Notes: a model not told the origin generated them from the letters alone. Shown: positions 22,774 through 34,325, counted from the stretch's first letter. The stretch is DNA of 64,000 bases from Megalobrama amblycephala (GCF_018812025.1 NC_063058.1:23920645-23984644), one strand, 5' to 3'. A program made the numbers and translations.

Positions 22774-24529
22774 TGCTGTTATAGAGCAAACTAATAATTT
22801 AAAAACACAGTGATGAAGCCAAAATGCTTGCTTATATAATATTCCTCTGTCAAGGCCATCAGTTCAGTTCAATAGAAACAGTACTGACAGACTCGCAATA
22901 TCAAAAAACCTTTTGCACAGTAATAACACGCCATTTATTTTTCTCTCTATTTCACGCACATAGAATGTAACCCTTACTTTTCTTTTCAACAGTCCATACC
23001 CTTTTTCTGTTCTTGCAGTCATGTTGTTTCTATTCTGTTTCCCTGAGACACACACGCACACACATATCTATATCCCCAAAGACTGTGAGTCAACACGTAT
23101 GCCGCTTCTCCACCAGTCTATTTTCTTCTCTTTTCTCCATCTCTCCAAGTCTCTGTGTTGAAGAAAGCAAATCATCAGGTGTGCCGTATGACTACAGCAA
23201 AATTCTCATTTGATAATGACTTTCCTGGGAATAAAATTAAAAAAAAAAAGATTTGAGGCTATCAGAAAAAGTCACGGTGGCTTTAACCCTCACCTGACCC
23301 CAGATCAGATGACTGGTGGTAGCAATCATTATCAAGATACAATTCCATTTCACCTAATTATCACTGTCATTTTACGCAATCAGTACAGCAGCCGGGCTTG
23401 ATTGGTTATCCATTACAGTGACACCTCAAGATCCTCAATGTCATTGTGCGCACAACGGGAACAGACAAATGGATAGGAATTTTATCTGGGCTGAAACTGG
23501 ATGTAAATCAGTCAAAGATGAAAATTCACCACTGCAGAGTTAATTTACATCAACGGAAAAACACGTTTGCATTATTCAGACTATAAAATGTCAAAGCTCC
23601 AAGAAAGAAAACATAAAACATTGACTTAAAATATCTTTGAAACTAAAATTTGTCTAAGAATAATGCAAATTGTCAGATAGCGACGGCTGAAAGGCTCTCT
23701 GGTCCAATTTTTATTGCTCAAGGGCAACCAGGCAGTCCAAGGTCACGAGAAACACCTCACAATCAAAAGGCAAATGACTGTCTGAAGCCAAAAAGAGAGA
23801 GGCAGAGAGAATGATACAGTCACAAAGTCAGACCGCTGCTGAGAGGAAAGGGGTCATTACCTGGGAAACGGAGACAAAACTAATGATACGGAGAGAGACA
23901 TTCCAAGTTTAGAGCACACACACACCTTCCCAAATACACACGTACACACACAGGCACACACGGACGAAGCGAGAGATCATTAGCACTCTGCTCAGCTCCA
24001 CTCAGATGTGAGGGAGTTTTAGATGCGCACAAACACACACGTTAATCTCTCAATGTATTATTCATAAGAAGTTGTTATTACCGTCATTAAAATCTGCCTT
24101 TGATTTATTGAAATGATCAGTGGGAACTGTGAGATCTTCACTGTCTTCTAGACCCCTACTGAAAAGGTGACTGAACTAATCCTGTACAACAACTTATTAT
24201 ACCATCAGGGATTTCCACGTGAAAGAACGATCACATGGCATCGCTCCATACTGACACTTCATCAAAGCATGTGTTTCAGTTTCTGAAATACATCAAGGAC
24301 ATCAAGTTGAAGGACATTTCTATAAATAAAGGTAAAAAATGTTCTCATTTCTGGATTCCATTTTAATGGTTTAATTACATTTTAATAATCAAAAAGCATG
24401 TCTAATTAACTGAATTCTTAAAAAACAACAAAATGTATTAATTTAAAAAAATGTTTTTGTTTTTTTAATTCTGTTGCGTGTTTTAATTTTTCTGGCAATC
24501 AAATGAACGCATAACATGACATACAGGAT
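22774..24529. other. noncoding, no gene supported
   Basis: Apparently single-copy sequence with short CA-rich runs at 23048-23064 and 23920-23975. No domain-bearing frame. Confidence 0.5.
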
Positions 24530-24728
24530 TCATAATTAAATAGTATTTTACATTGAATATTCACAGACACACAGTGATTCGATTTAAGTGTACTGACCTG
24601 CATTTTATTTATTCATCAAAAATGTAACAAATTTCGTGACATTCCGCGTTATATAGTAAATTCCGTTTTTATGACTGGTTTCCCCGATTCCGTCCGCGTT
24701 TTCTGCATTGCTGAAATCATAGGGCCCT
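24530..24728 (-). mobile_element. hAT-like terminal fragment (AGGGCCCTATGATTTC)
   Basis: In complement the end reads AGGGCCCTATGATTTCAGC and continues with TCCGCGTTT-type words common in fish hAT MITEs. The opposite end was not found. The inner boundary is approximate. Confidence 0.5.
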
Positions 24729-24764
24729 AATTATAAGAAATGTTTTTAGATCGGCAAATCACCA

Positions 24765-24842
24765 TATTGGAATGATTTCTGAAGGATCATGTGATATGTG
24801 ACTGCAGTAATGGATTCTGAAAAATCATCACAGGAATAAAAT
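24765..24842 (+). repeat. fragment of the TTCAAAAGTTTGGGGTC MITE family
   Basis: ATGATTTCTGAAGGATCATGTGA and CACAGGAATAAA are interior words of a widespread fish MITE. Other fragments lie at 26350-26465, 33680-33800, 35690-35814 and 63655-63720. Confidence 0.55.
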
Positions 24843-24944
24843 TAGGGATGCTCACATTGACCGTTTAACCAATAACCGAAAGTAAGAATTTTAACCGATT
24901 AATACTATCAGTTAAACGTTTTTTTTTTTTGTTTGTTTGTTTTC

Positions 24945-24976
<32 letters not shown>

Positions 24977-25084
24977 TGCTGCATGGTTAAAGAAAAAGAT
25001 TCTATATATACACATATATGCTTATTTGTTAACTCGCGGGGCGTGTCACACGTGCCAGACATATTTCGCTAAGCAACAAGCAAA

Positions 25085-25258
25085 ATGAAGCGAGCGAAAA
25101 GAAGTACTGTGTGGGACCATTTCGACAGAAAGGGTGAAGAAGTTACTTGTAAAATATGCCACGCGGTATTAAAATACAGCAGCAGCACAAGTACAATGCA
25201 GTATCACCTGCGAACCAAATATCCACAAGCATCGAAGCAGAAGTTGACATCTATATGA
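25085..25258 (+). pseudogene. BED zinc-finger N-terminus of hAT transposase
   Basis: A 57-residue frame from ATG 25085. Residues 7-46 match the BED finger: STVWDHF, then C22-x2-C25, then H41. The last ligand, usually His in HLxxKH, is Tyr46 here (TAT for CAT), so the finger has probably lost zinc binding. The BED finger is the DNA-binding part of ZBED-type hAT transposases. The frame ends at TGA 25256-25258, just after the join to the C-terminal piece, which is in another frame. Confidence 0.8.
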
Positions 25259-25482
25259 GAGACGACCCGCCCTCTTTGGATATTAATCCTCTAGAATGGT
25301 GGAAAGCAAATGAAAGGCGCTTCCCAAGGCTGGCCACTCTAGCGCGGCGTTATCTTTGTATTCCCGGGACATCAGTGCCATCTGAGAGGGTGTTTTCTGC
25401 CGCGGGTCTAACGGTCAACAGGCTGCGCTCCAGACTAACCCCACAACACGTAGACATGTTACTTTTTTTAAACAAAAACTAG
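25235..25482 (+). pseudogene. hAT C-terminal dimerisation domain
   Basis: The frame contains NPLEWWKANERRFPRLATLA followed by YLCIPGTSVPSERVFS and ends LFLNKN at 25482. This is the conserved hATC region by which hAT transposases dimerise. An upstream ATG at 25156 is in frame, but that part is the BED sequence read in the wrong frame. The join near 25230-25245 removed the DDE core between the two domains. Confidence 0.85.
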
Positions 25483-25814
25483 ACAATGTGTAGATTGAGG
25501 TAGGCCTGCTATTTTTATTTGACGGAAAAAATGTCTAAAATACCGGTTGTTCAAAGCTTCAATGGATTCACCGTGTTTTTGTTTTGTCATCTTAATTTGT
25601 TAAACATTTAAGTGAAAAATATTTAGTGTAGGCCTATTTATTTTATGCCTTTTATTTAAATTATTTTTTTCTGTTGTCAGAAACGCTGCAGGTGCGTGAC
25701 AATTTGATAATATGAATCCAGGTTCTGTTGTTTATCTGTTCTATGCTGCTGTTTGCATGTTAAAATAAACCCATGGAAGACACAGACACTCGTCAATTGT
25801 ATTTTTTATTTAAT

Positions 25815-25826
25815 GTCATATATATG

Positions 25827-25903
<77 letters not shown>
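25815..25903. repeat. (AT)n microsatellite
   Basis: Very long AT run inside the hAT derivative. Confidence 0.95.
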
Positions 25904-25905
<2 letters not shown>

Positions 25906-26024
25906 CTATACAATATTATAATCTTATCAGTTAACGGTTAATAATCGGATAACTCGGTCGGTAACTTCGTCGGTTGTCGGTCGAGAAATTTAACCGAAAT
26001 GAGCATCCCTAAATAAAATACATT

Positions 26025-26350
26025 GGTGGCACTTTACAGTAAGGTTCATTAGTTAAACATTAGTTAATGCATTAACTCACATGAACTAACCATGAACAAT
26101 ACATTTGCTACTGTATTTATTAATCTTCATTAACATTAGTTCATGAAAATACAATTGTCATTGTTTGTTCATGTTAGTTCACAGTGCATTAACGTTAATG
26201 TTAACAAGATTTTAATAATGTATTAGAAAATGTTGAAATTAACATTAACAAAGATTAATAAATGCTGTATAAGTGCAGTTCATTATTAGTTCATGTTAAC
26301 TAATGTTAACTAAATGAACCTTATTTTAAAATGTATTGGTAACACTTTAC
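26025..26350. repeat. palindromic repeat (GGTAACACTTTACA family), nearly full
   Basis: The start GGTGGCACTTTACAGTAAGG and the late TAAATGAACCTTATTTTAAA are roughly complementary. The body is built of TTAGTTAA, ATGAACTAAC and GTTAACATTAA words on both strands. It is non-coding and probably a fold-back DNA element. Confidence 0.7.
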
Positions 26351-26465
26351 AATATAAAACTGTTATTTCAAATTGTAATAATATTTCACACTATTTGCAG
26401 CCTTCTTACATTAAAAACTTTATTGACCCCAAAGTTTTGAACATAAGAAACATAATAAATGTCAA
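26351..26465 (+). repeat. fragment of the TTCAAAAGTTTGGGGTC MITE family
   Basis: Contains AACTGTTATTTCAAATTGTA and TTGACCCCAAAGTTTTGAAC, the right part of this fish MITE family. Its left part is absent. Confidence 0.6.
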
Positions 26466-27316
26466 ATTCACTTATCTATTTTATTCTTTATTTAATTTAT
26501 TTAACATTTTTACATTATTTTTCTCTGCCTTTTTGTGGAAGAAGCTCTCTATATTAATGGAAGACATGAAAGGTCTTATTAAAAGGTACTGATAAAGGAT
26601 TCTCCATAGTTTTTCATCCAAAAGCAGAGCACAGAAAAGGCAATCAAACATTCCCTAAGCGTTGAACACAGAGGAATAGCCTGCACAACAAAACCATGCT
26701 GATCTATTGATCTGACCTATAGTGGAATCTGGCATCTGCTAATTACTCCTGCTTGCAACAGACTTTTCATACTGATCTAGGTGCTGCTTTCACTCCTCAA
26801 ATCCAGTTGTAAGCAACTGCAAGGCAGATGACAACCAGCACTAAAGGGATATCGTCGCTCCCCTGAGCAGGTCAGAGTTGCAGTGAAAAGGTGAGAAGAT
26901 GCTAAGCTCTCCTGAATGAATCACAGTGTCCTTTTTTCATTTCATGAAGCAATCGAAAGAGCAATTGCATGAAGCAATTGAATGAAGCAAGAGCTCTCCC
27001 TCTTCCTCTCACGCACCAGTGAGGCTGACAGACAGAGATTTTACACTGTTCTGATGGTGACTAACGAGGCTTGTTTCGCATTAGTGCTTTACAGCCACAT
27101 TCAGTCTTAACCAATGGTTCTCAAGCTTCTCCGGCCAAGTACCTAGTCACAACAATGCTCCCTCTAATTTTCATAATTATGTGAGCAAATTAATAATAAG
27201 CACTGAGCACACTGACATCACTGCACATTGTAATTTGAGAGCAAGCTTAAAAACTGAGCAATATAAGGACATACTTTGATAAATATTTTGATATAAATAT
27301 TAGCATATATCTCTGT
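26466..27316. other. noncoding, no feature seen
   Basis: Apparently single-copy AT-rich sequence. No gene signal. Confidence 0.5.
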
Positions 27317-27770
27317 TAGTGATGCACCGATCGACCAGCCAGGGACCGGAATCGGCTGATTTACCGCATGACTGGTCCAGACTGGTGACTGGCCGATCAG
27401 TCTCATGTCTTTCCAATTTCGAGCTGGTCTGTTTTGCTGCCAGCAGCACAAGCAATAACGTCAGCTGAGCGTTCTCGCTCTCTCCGCCTCCTTTCTCCCA
27501 CTCGTCTCATTCGCTCTGGTTAAATAGCGCTTGTATTGCGCATCATTTTAGTCAATCCCGCAGGTTTTCGCGCTCACACCACTGATCTATATAAGTGGTG
27601 CGCACAAGCCGCTTCTCAGTCTCAAACAGCTTGTGAGTTGCAACTCGCAAGTACCGAAATGAGCTGCTTAATGCGCTTAAACAGTCAAATACATAAAAAA
27701 GAATGTCAAAATGCCCGTCTTGCCGAGTATTCAGTTAAACGCAGTCAGTTTTGAAACGTTAAATAGTTGA
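27317..27770 (+). mobile_element. hAT fragment with TAGTGATGCACCGATC end
   Basis: The left end is TAGTGATGCACCGATCG. Inside is a promoter-like block with TATATAAG at 27588-27595 that is shared with the hAT at 13350-15774. No right end was found. Downstream sequence to 27899 is unassigned. Confidence 0.65.
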
Positions 27771-28134
27771 GAAAGATAATGCCTGACAACAGCACTAATT
27801 TATCGTCAGTACTGGGTTCACAGTTCACATGGCTAGGGTACTTTGTGCTATGTGTGGATGACTGTGTTCGTCTGGCACCACCATTTTTGACCAGATGGTT
27901 TCAGACTTGGGCTGCACGATTTATCACGATTAAACCACACGCGATTTGGCAAAGGCTGCGATTATTTTATGTGCAGCTTGTCAGAGTTGTACAGCTTTGT
28001 GGTCAGTAGTAAATGCTTCTCCATCTGGAAGCCAGAGGGCGGTCTTGCGCAGAAATATGCCCTGCTGCAGAAGAAGATAACATGCATCATATCGCTGTAG
28101 CTGAATAAACAGAAGATTGAAACGCTTTGATTAA

Positions 28135-28957
28135 CCCTTAAATGCATACCTCGGGTCTTTAGTGACCCAGGACATCATTCACTACCCTCCTCCTCGTTCA
28201 TTTTTTAAAGTTAGACATCAACCTTCTTAGTATTCCTCAATCAATTCATTATAACGTATATAACAAGAAAAAAATCATAAAATTATAAAAGAATGCCTAT
28301 TTTTGTATCCATTTTTTGTAAAAATTGTATAGGGTCGCTAACGACCCGAGGTGTGTATGAGTGTACATATATTTTTTCTTCACAACAATAATTGAACCTT
28401 AGATGAAGGAATAAGTGCAATTCACTTTTATTCCACAAGGTGGCAATGTCTGATACACAATGCTGAAGTGACAACTCATTCAGACAGAAAACAAAATAAT
28501 AAGAAAAACATGAAATGGCTCAGCGATTTACTGCAGAGCAAGTACTGAACGCAATCAAATATGATTGTAACTGTCACTGGATGGATCTGGTGAAGCTGTT
28601 AGCGATCGAAATATTGATTTTGAAGATGTTGAAAATTATATAGTTTGAGATCGCGAATGGGCTCATATTTGTGACCTCAAACATAAAACTAGCCCATTAT
28701 TTGCTGAATTTACTGGGAAATGAGCTCTGACGAGGACAGTGATGATGGCATAAAACATCTGCTCAAACCGAGCCCTTTCAAGCTCCAAAAGGTAACAAAA
28801 TATGCTTTATTTTATTCTTCTGTAATTGTTACTCTAATATCAGAGGAGTTTTATATTATCACGACAGGTAGAGATCCATCCGTGTTAGATATAGATCCGG
28901 GTCGATAAAGACCCGAATATGTAAGAATGATTGGCGAAACAGTCATGCATTTAAGGG
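28135..28957 (+). mobile_element. piggyBac-like non-autonomous element
   Basis: TTAA is at 28131-28134 and 28958-28961. Both ends read CCCTTAAATGCAT inward. Subterminal GGGTCTTTAGTGACCC and GGGTCGATAAAGACCC hairpins flank the interior, and GGGTCGCTAACGACCC lies near 28335. It carries a short transposase-start relic and lacks the catalytic domain. Confidence 0.88.
28515..28643 (+). pseudogene. piggyBac transposase N-terminal relic
   Basis: A 42-residue frame beginning MAQRFTAEQVLNAIKYD, the start style of piggyBac-derived transposases. In the family an acidic region normally follows. Here an acidic SSDEDSDDG stretch occurs later in another frame at 28723-28749. The source N-terminus appears to be fragmented and the rest deleted. 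Confidence 0.55.
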
Positions 28958-29110
28958 TTAAACATGGCTAATATACAAAACTGCCTTATTCTGTGTAAGA
29001 AGCCACATAATCTCACAGAAGGATGCTCAACTGTCGTTGAGCAGTGAGTTTGGAGTAAAAACATATTATATTCATATTGTGTGATAAATCCTGCAGCCCT
29101 AGTTCAGACT

Positions 29111-30629
29111 GAAACCATTTCAACAAAAAGTGGACTTCAGATTTTAGTCTTTCTCTTTTCGATTAGATGTACAAGCTGAATTTACAAGGCAGAAAAAAAG
29201 CTGTTGAGAGAACCAACTTGCTTTACAAGGACTTTGACATGGTCAAAACCTTACCACTTCACATTGCACATTGTAGGTTATGAACTTAGATGCACAAAGA
29301 ATTACAAATAAAACAGGGAAAAAAACCACCAGATCTTTAAAATAAAACATTTCTAGAGTAATGTTAAACACCATCTGGGAGCATTCATCAACATCAACCA
29401 GGGGATTACTCATATATGAAATGCTGCATATTACGAACTATGACCTTTTAAAGAATTCCTAAAAGATGTCTTTTCCACAGACCCAGAATTAAGTACCCAA
29501 AACCCAGTGCGAATTCTCAAAAGGGCTCATTACTCATAACGGTTTAATAGGAATACTTCTGCTGACAATATTTTGCTACGTCTCCAGAGAGCCATTACCT
29601 GTCCTGACCAGATTTTACCTTATTCTGAATCATGCTCTTCACAACACCATAATGACAATGATTCATTCCCAATGCGCTTCAGCATCTGACACACAGGAGA
29701 TTCGCTAACAAATCGATGGGGCTCAGATGTCCATGAGCAAGAGTTAGTTATGCCCACCGTTTCTCCACCGCGGCTCATTTTCTTTTGAACCTCAGAGCTG
29801 TGTGTGTGATTTAAAAAACACAAGGTCTGCTTGTTGATGTTTTATTCTAGCGTGAAACTCGCAGAGGCGTGATCCGAGGATTGATGGCTATTGTGAGGAG
29901 GTTAACCAGCTTGTACAGACACTCACAGAATATGTTCCCCAACAGAATGATGCCAGTTTGAATTATACGGAGCATTTCTTAATAAATACTTGTGTGTCAT
30001 AGAGGCGGCGGACCTAATTATGACCAGAAAATCTACTCTTTTACTTATAGTAATGATGTGAGATTACTTACTAATTAACTGTACTGGCAAAGACCTTGAA
30101 TGGAAATGAAACCTTTCAATTTCGACTTCAGCTCTAATCCTAAGTGGTCAGCAACTTTCTGAGGTTGGTGGGACCTGATTATACAGATGACATTCAAAGA
30201 GTAAAACCTCAAAGTGACACCAATATCATTCTCTCAGTAGACGTGCCAGCTGAAGATGAAACATGCTGCTGTGTGTGTTTGTGCGTACGTCTATTGCAAG
30301 TGGGAATGATGGGACAGGGAGAAAAAAAAAGAGAGAGAGAGACCACATTCTCCACACTTTAATGTCAGCCATTTCAAAGGTGTTTGTAACTCAGAAACAG
30401 GAGTTTTTTTCCCTTCTCTCAGCCTCTTTTAACCTGACACGCTTTCTCTCTGCCTCTGTAGAAAAAAGCTCAACATGAAAGAGTAAGAAAGTCTTTCCCC
30501 AGCTGTATTTGCACAAACTGGACTTTTGAAAATAACTGGACTTAAAACATGGCATCATAGCTGGTGTTAATGGAATATATACACATAATATACACGTAAA
30601 ACAGCAATATTGTGAACTACTGTTAAGAG
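29111..30629. other. noncoding, no gene supported
   Basis: Apparently single-copy. A purine run lies at 30318-30342. Short frames have no recognisable domain. Confidence 0.5.
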
Positions 30630-30652
30630 TTGTATTTGTTAACATTAGTTAA

Positions 30653-31160
30653 AGGGATAGTTCACCCAAAAATGAAAATTATCCCACGATTTACTCATCC
30701 TCAAGCCATTCTTGGTGTATATGACTGTCTTCTTTCAGACGAACACAATCGGAGATATATTTAAAAATATCCTGGCTCTACAAAGCTTTTTAATGGTAGT
30801 GAACGGGGGACCTGTTTTGAAGCCCAAAATAAATGAAGGCCATCTGCTGGAAGCTAGTTATTATAGTTAATAAAGTTTTAAATATGGATATTTTTCTTAC
30901 AAAAACTCATCGCTTCATTTCAGAAGGCCTTTATTAACCCCCTGGAGCAATATAGATTATTTCGATGGCCTTCATTTATTTTGGGCTTCAAAACAGGCCC
31001 CCCATTCACTAACATTATAAACCTTGGTAGAGCCAGGATATTTTTTAAATATATCTATCTCTGATTGTGTTCGTCTGAAAGAAGATATTCATATACACCA
31101 AGGATGGCTTGAGGGTGAGTAAATCATGGGATAATTTTCATTTTTGGGTGAACTATTCCT
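30653..31160. mobile_element. TTAA-flanked MITE, AGGGATAGTTCACCC family, full copy
   Basis: The left end is AGGGATAGTTCACCCAAAAA and the right end in complement AGGAATAGTTCACCCAAAAA. TTAA flanks at 30649-30652 and 31161-31164. Dropping it with one TTAA restores the host palindromic repeat. It resembles fish Angel-type or piggyBac/Kolobok-type MITEs. There is no coding content. Confidence 0.87.
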
Positions 31161-31310
31161 TTAATGCACAGTGAAGTAACATGAACACACTATGAACAGC
31201 TGTATTTTTATTAACTAACGTTAACAAAGATGAACAAATACAGTAACAAATGTATTGCTCACGGTTAGTTCATGTTAGTTAATACATTAACTAATGTTAA
31301 CAAATGAACC

Positions 31311-33646
31311 CAGGGCTCTACAGTGCCCCCATTTCACTCGCATTTGTTCCTGAAAATAACTGCGTGCGACTGTGAAAAAATATTTATGCGCACTGGCGCG
31401 AGTGACCCGATCAATTCAAATGAATAGATCTACAATCGGAATAAAAACTCCCAAAATGCATCTAAACTGAACAACAGTTATGTTTTGTACTGCAATCGGC
31501 TGCTTCGCATGTGTTACGTATATCTGCGTAATTTTTTTTTTTTAAGCCTTTAGGTGGCGTTGTGGGGAATCCCCAATCTGTGGAAGCAGAGTGATGTCAT
31601 CTGGGATTTCCGCATAAATAGGCGTTGGCGGCAACAATGGATCTCTCTCCTCGTCTCCCTTTGTTCGTTCGCCCGCCGCTCTCGTTGCTTCTCTGGAGCA
31701 ATTTAGTCCTTATTTTGTTATCAGTTTAATTTGTCTTTTTGGTGCTTTCGTTGCTCTATTTTACATGTGTTTTTCTTTGCGATTAGTTCTTTATATTGTT
31801 TAATCGGTAACGGGTAGTGGATTTAATTATTAGTTTTAGCAGAGGCCCGGAAGATTCACCTGTTTTTTATTGTCGGGAGTCAGGTAAGAACTGCTGGTGA
31901 GAGCAGCTGTAGACAGGCGTTCTTTGTTTTCCTAGCTGCCCTACCTGTTTACTGTTCTTTTTTTTTGTTGTTATTTGTTAGATTATGTTTGTGATTATGT
32001 ATTGTTTGATTGTTTGAGTTGTTTTGTCTGCTATAAGTAAATGAAGGCGACTGGCGTCTTAAAAACCTGCAACAAGTGTCTGTGACTCTTTCATGTGTTC
32101 GGTCCATGTCCATTATTTGATTTAATTAAGTTCATGAGCTGTTATTTTGGTCATGGGCCGTAACAGCATGCCTTAATTCAAAGACTTTGCTTTAGTCAGC
32201 ACAGCAGAGCAAGTGCAAAAGATGTGCACTCCGGACTACACTTAAAAGACTGTTTACAAGGTGCAACCGGTGTGACGCAGCCACGCGCACTTACCAGACC
32301 GCTGTTTCTTTGCAGCCAAATTAATTGTAAATACTACATTTGGATTATCATAATCAAGGTCGGAAATTAATGGGGGCTTGGAGCAAATATGCCTCCAAAA
32401 ATTGATTAAAAAAACACACGCCTGTTATGAATGCCCGTGTGCATAGCCTATATTACTTTCACTTTTGAAGTAGAGGCAATTCGGAGGCGGCAATTGCTTG
32501 AATAGTGGGTGGGTTCATTATTATTCTTAATGAAAAACACAACAACAAAACGGTACAATGACAAACTCGCTTAAATATGCGCTTTTACATTTTGCTTGTC
32601 AACCGCATTTTCATCTATGGGCGAAATGGGCGAAGTGAGGTGAAATCTGACTTCTGCTGCTCACTGAATTGAGCAGACGTGCTCCGTTTTAACTGTAGTG
32701 TCTATTTTCTAACTAAACGAAATGATTATTATTACTATTAAAAAATCAAAACGGTGCTAACGGTGGGCAAGTGATAACCGATGTTGCTGCTGAACACCAG
32801 TGACACCATCGTTCGCAGCAAGACTAATATGTGTATCACACGACTGTTACTCCTGTTTCTCTCAGTATTGGCATGATTGCAAATGTGATACTTACTGATC
32901 TGATTATAGTACAATAAACAAGCTGATAAGTGACAAGTACAAGTACACAGTACTATCTGTTTTTGCTCGATTTCATGAGAATAGTTTCAAACAAAGTCAC
33001 ACCAGAACTGTTGCGCGTCTCCAAGCAACAGTGAAAACTGCGTTTTGAACGACTGAATTAATAACTCGCACATTAAGATTTACCGCCACCTACTGGCGGT
33101 TTTATTTTCATATTTACACTTTACATAGATTGTTTTTACTTAAAATATTAAACTTTTAAAGATTTTTTTTTTTTTTTTTTTTTTTTTACATATTTCTAAA
33201 TTTAAAAAATATATATATTTAAAAACATTCATACAACATTATTTATCCATGGGCTTCATTAAGCAGTCTGTAAATGTCTAAATAATACCACTTCAGATGG
33301 AGCTTCTGTGCCACTTCTGCAGTGCAAAGATGGATTTTTTGATGATTTCATTTGATTGGTAACAGTCTGATTGGGTCTTTTTGTTGTAATTGAATTTATT
33401 GTTTAACATTTAAAAACAAATTTTCTAAGTTAAGAAATTGATTAAATATGATGCATGCATTTAATAAGATTAGAAAAATTGCTCTTATAATGGTACAAAT
33501 GCCCCAGGAAATTAAAGGGCCAAATATCGCTCTGTAATAATGTCTGTTATTGATCAGAAAGTGCTCCTAAATTTTTGACTGTGCTCCTAAATTTTTTTAT
33601 TAGGAGCACAAGTGCTCCTAAAGAAAAATGTTACAGTAGAGCCCTG
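31311..33646 (+). mobile_element. CAGGGCTCTACA-family DNA element, copy B (complete)
   Basis: The ends are CAGGGCTCTACAGTG and the complement of ACAGTAGAGCCCTG. GAACC is repeated at 31306-31310 and 33647-33651, a 5-bp duplication. Related copies lie at 14193 (A) and 62248 (C, opposite strand). No transposase was recognised. A solo LTR lies at 31512-32165. Confidence 0.8.
31512..32165 (+). mobile_element. solo LTR with 5-bp target duplication
   Basis: It starts TGTTACG and ends CGTAACA, a perfect terminal inverted repeat of the TG...CA type. GCATG is at 31507-31511 and 32166-32170. A TATA-like CATAAATAGG lies at 31613-31622. Copy C of the host element shows the uninterrupted site. No internal retroviral coding region remains, so it is a solo LTR of a Ty3/gypsy- or ERV-like element. 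Confidence 0.85.
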
Positions 33647-33679
33647 GAACCTTACTGGTAAGTGTTACCCAATTTCAAA

Positions 33680-33800
33680 TAACTGTTTTCTCACTTTGAT
33701 ATATTTTAAAATGTAATTTATTTCTGTGATGGCAAAGCTGAATTTTCAGCTGCACTACTTCAGGCTTTGATGAATACAAAGTTCAAAATATCAGCATTTA
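33680..33800 (-). repeat. fragment of the TTCAAAAGTTTGGGGTC MITE family
   Basis: AATAACTGTTTTCTC, TATTTTAAAATGTAATTTATT and AAAGCTGAATTTTCAGC are interior words of this family. Confidence 0.5.
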
Positions 33801-33883
33801 TTTGATCGTGAAAAGACCAGGTATAAGGTATAAATGCCCTCCGAAAAACATTCGAGATGGATTTATTCAGATCACTCGAACCA

Positions 33884-34325
33884 CTTTAGGTGGTGGTTCG
33901 TGACGCATTCCAGATGAAACTGGAGATGTGCAAATGCATCTGGTTTTTGAAGCCACATATGGTAAAAATATAAACGTGTTAGGGCATTACCAGCTCTGGT
34001 AGTCAAATATGACAGCCTACTGCAACATGCATCGCTAAAGAAATGACCTGCTGCAGATGAGTAGCTGAGGATCTCTTCAGCAAGCCAACATGCAAGCTGC
34101 CACAAATGAAACTGAAAGTTCGGCATCAGATCTTGAAGCTAAGCACACAATCATTTTCATTAAAAGTAGTGAGCAGTGCTGATACCGTTTTTTCTCATAT
34201 TGAAATTTTTGATCTTGAAATTAGCTAATGATAAACAAATTGCTGCTCATATTTGTTGCTTTTTTTGAAATTTGCATATAGTGTGGGAAATGAAGATCAG
34301 ATCTATAGTCAATTTGCAGAGACAC
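33884..34325 (+). repeat. diverged duplicate block, copy 1
   Basis: It aligns in the same orientation with 57113-57498: AAATGCATCTGGTT followed by TTGAAGCCACATATG, then CAAATGAAACT, ATCTTGAAG and AAGTAGTGA in the same order. Neither copy has transposon ends or a shared reading frame. It may be an old low-copy repeat or a duplicated noncoding element. Confidence 0.7.

Larger units (their letters stand above)
24843..26011 (+). mobile_element. hAT deletion derivative keeping BED and dimerisation pieces
   Basis: The ends TAGGGATGCTCA and TGAGCATCCCTA are perfect inverted repeats. AATAAAAT is repeated at 24835-24842 and 26012-26019 as a perfect 8-bp duplication. Inside lie the start of a BED-finger transposase and its C-terminal dimerisation region with the catalytic core missing. 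Poly-T (24920-24970) and a long AT run (25815-25903) are also inside. Confidence 0.92.
27908..29102. mobile_element. hAT MITE with GGGCTGCA ends
   Basis: The left end is TGGGCTGCACGATTTATCAC. The right end in complement is CTAGGGCTGCAGGATTTATC. TTCAGACT is found at 27900-27907 and 29103-29110, a perfect 8-bp duplication. It is split by a piggyBac-like element at 28135-28957. Confidence 0.85.
30630..33669. mobile_element. palindromic repeat split by two insertions
   Basis: The pieces 30630-30652, 31161-31310 and 33647-33669 join in the order of the GGTAACACTTTACA family and end with GGTAAGTGTTACC. The first break is a TTAA-flanked MITE, the second a 2.3-kb CAGGGCTCTACA element that itself holds a solo LTR. 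Confidence 0.78.

Noticed and set aside
25156..25234. Start of the hAT dimerisation ORF at the ATG 25156
   Set aside because: The first 26 or so codons are the BED-finger DNA read in another frame, so the ATG is not a genuine start of that domain.
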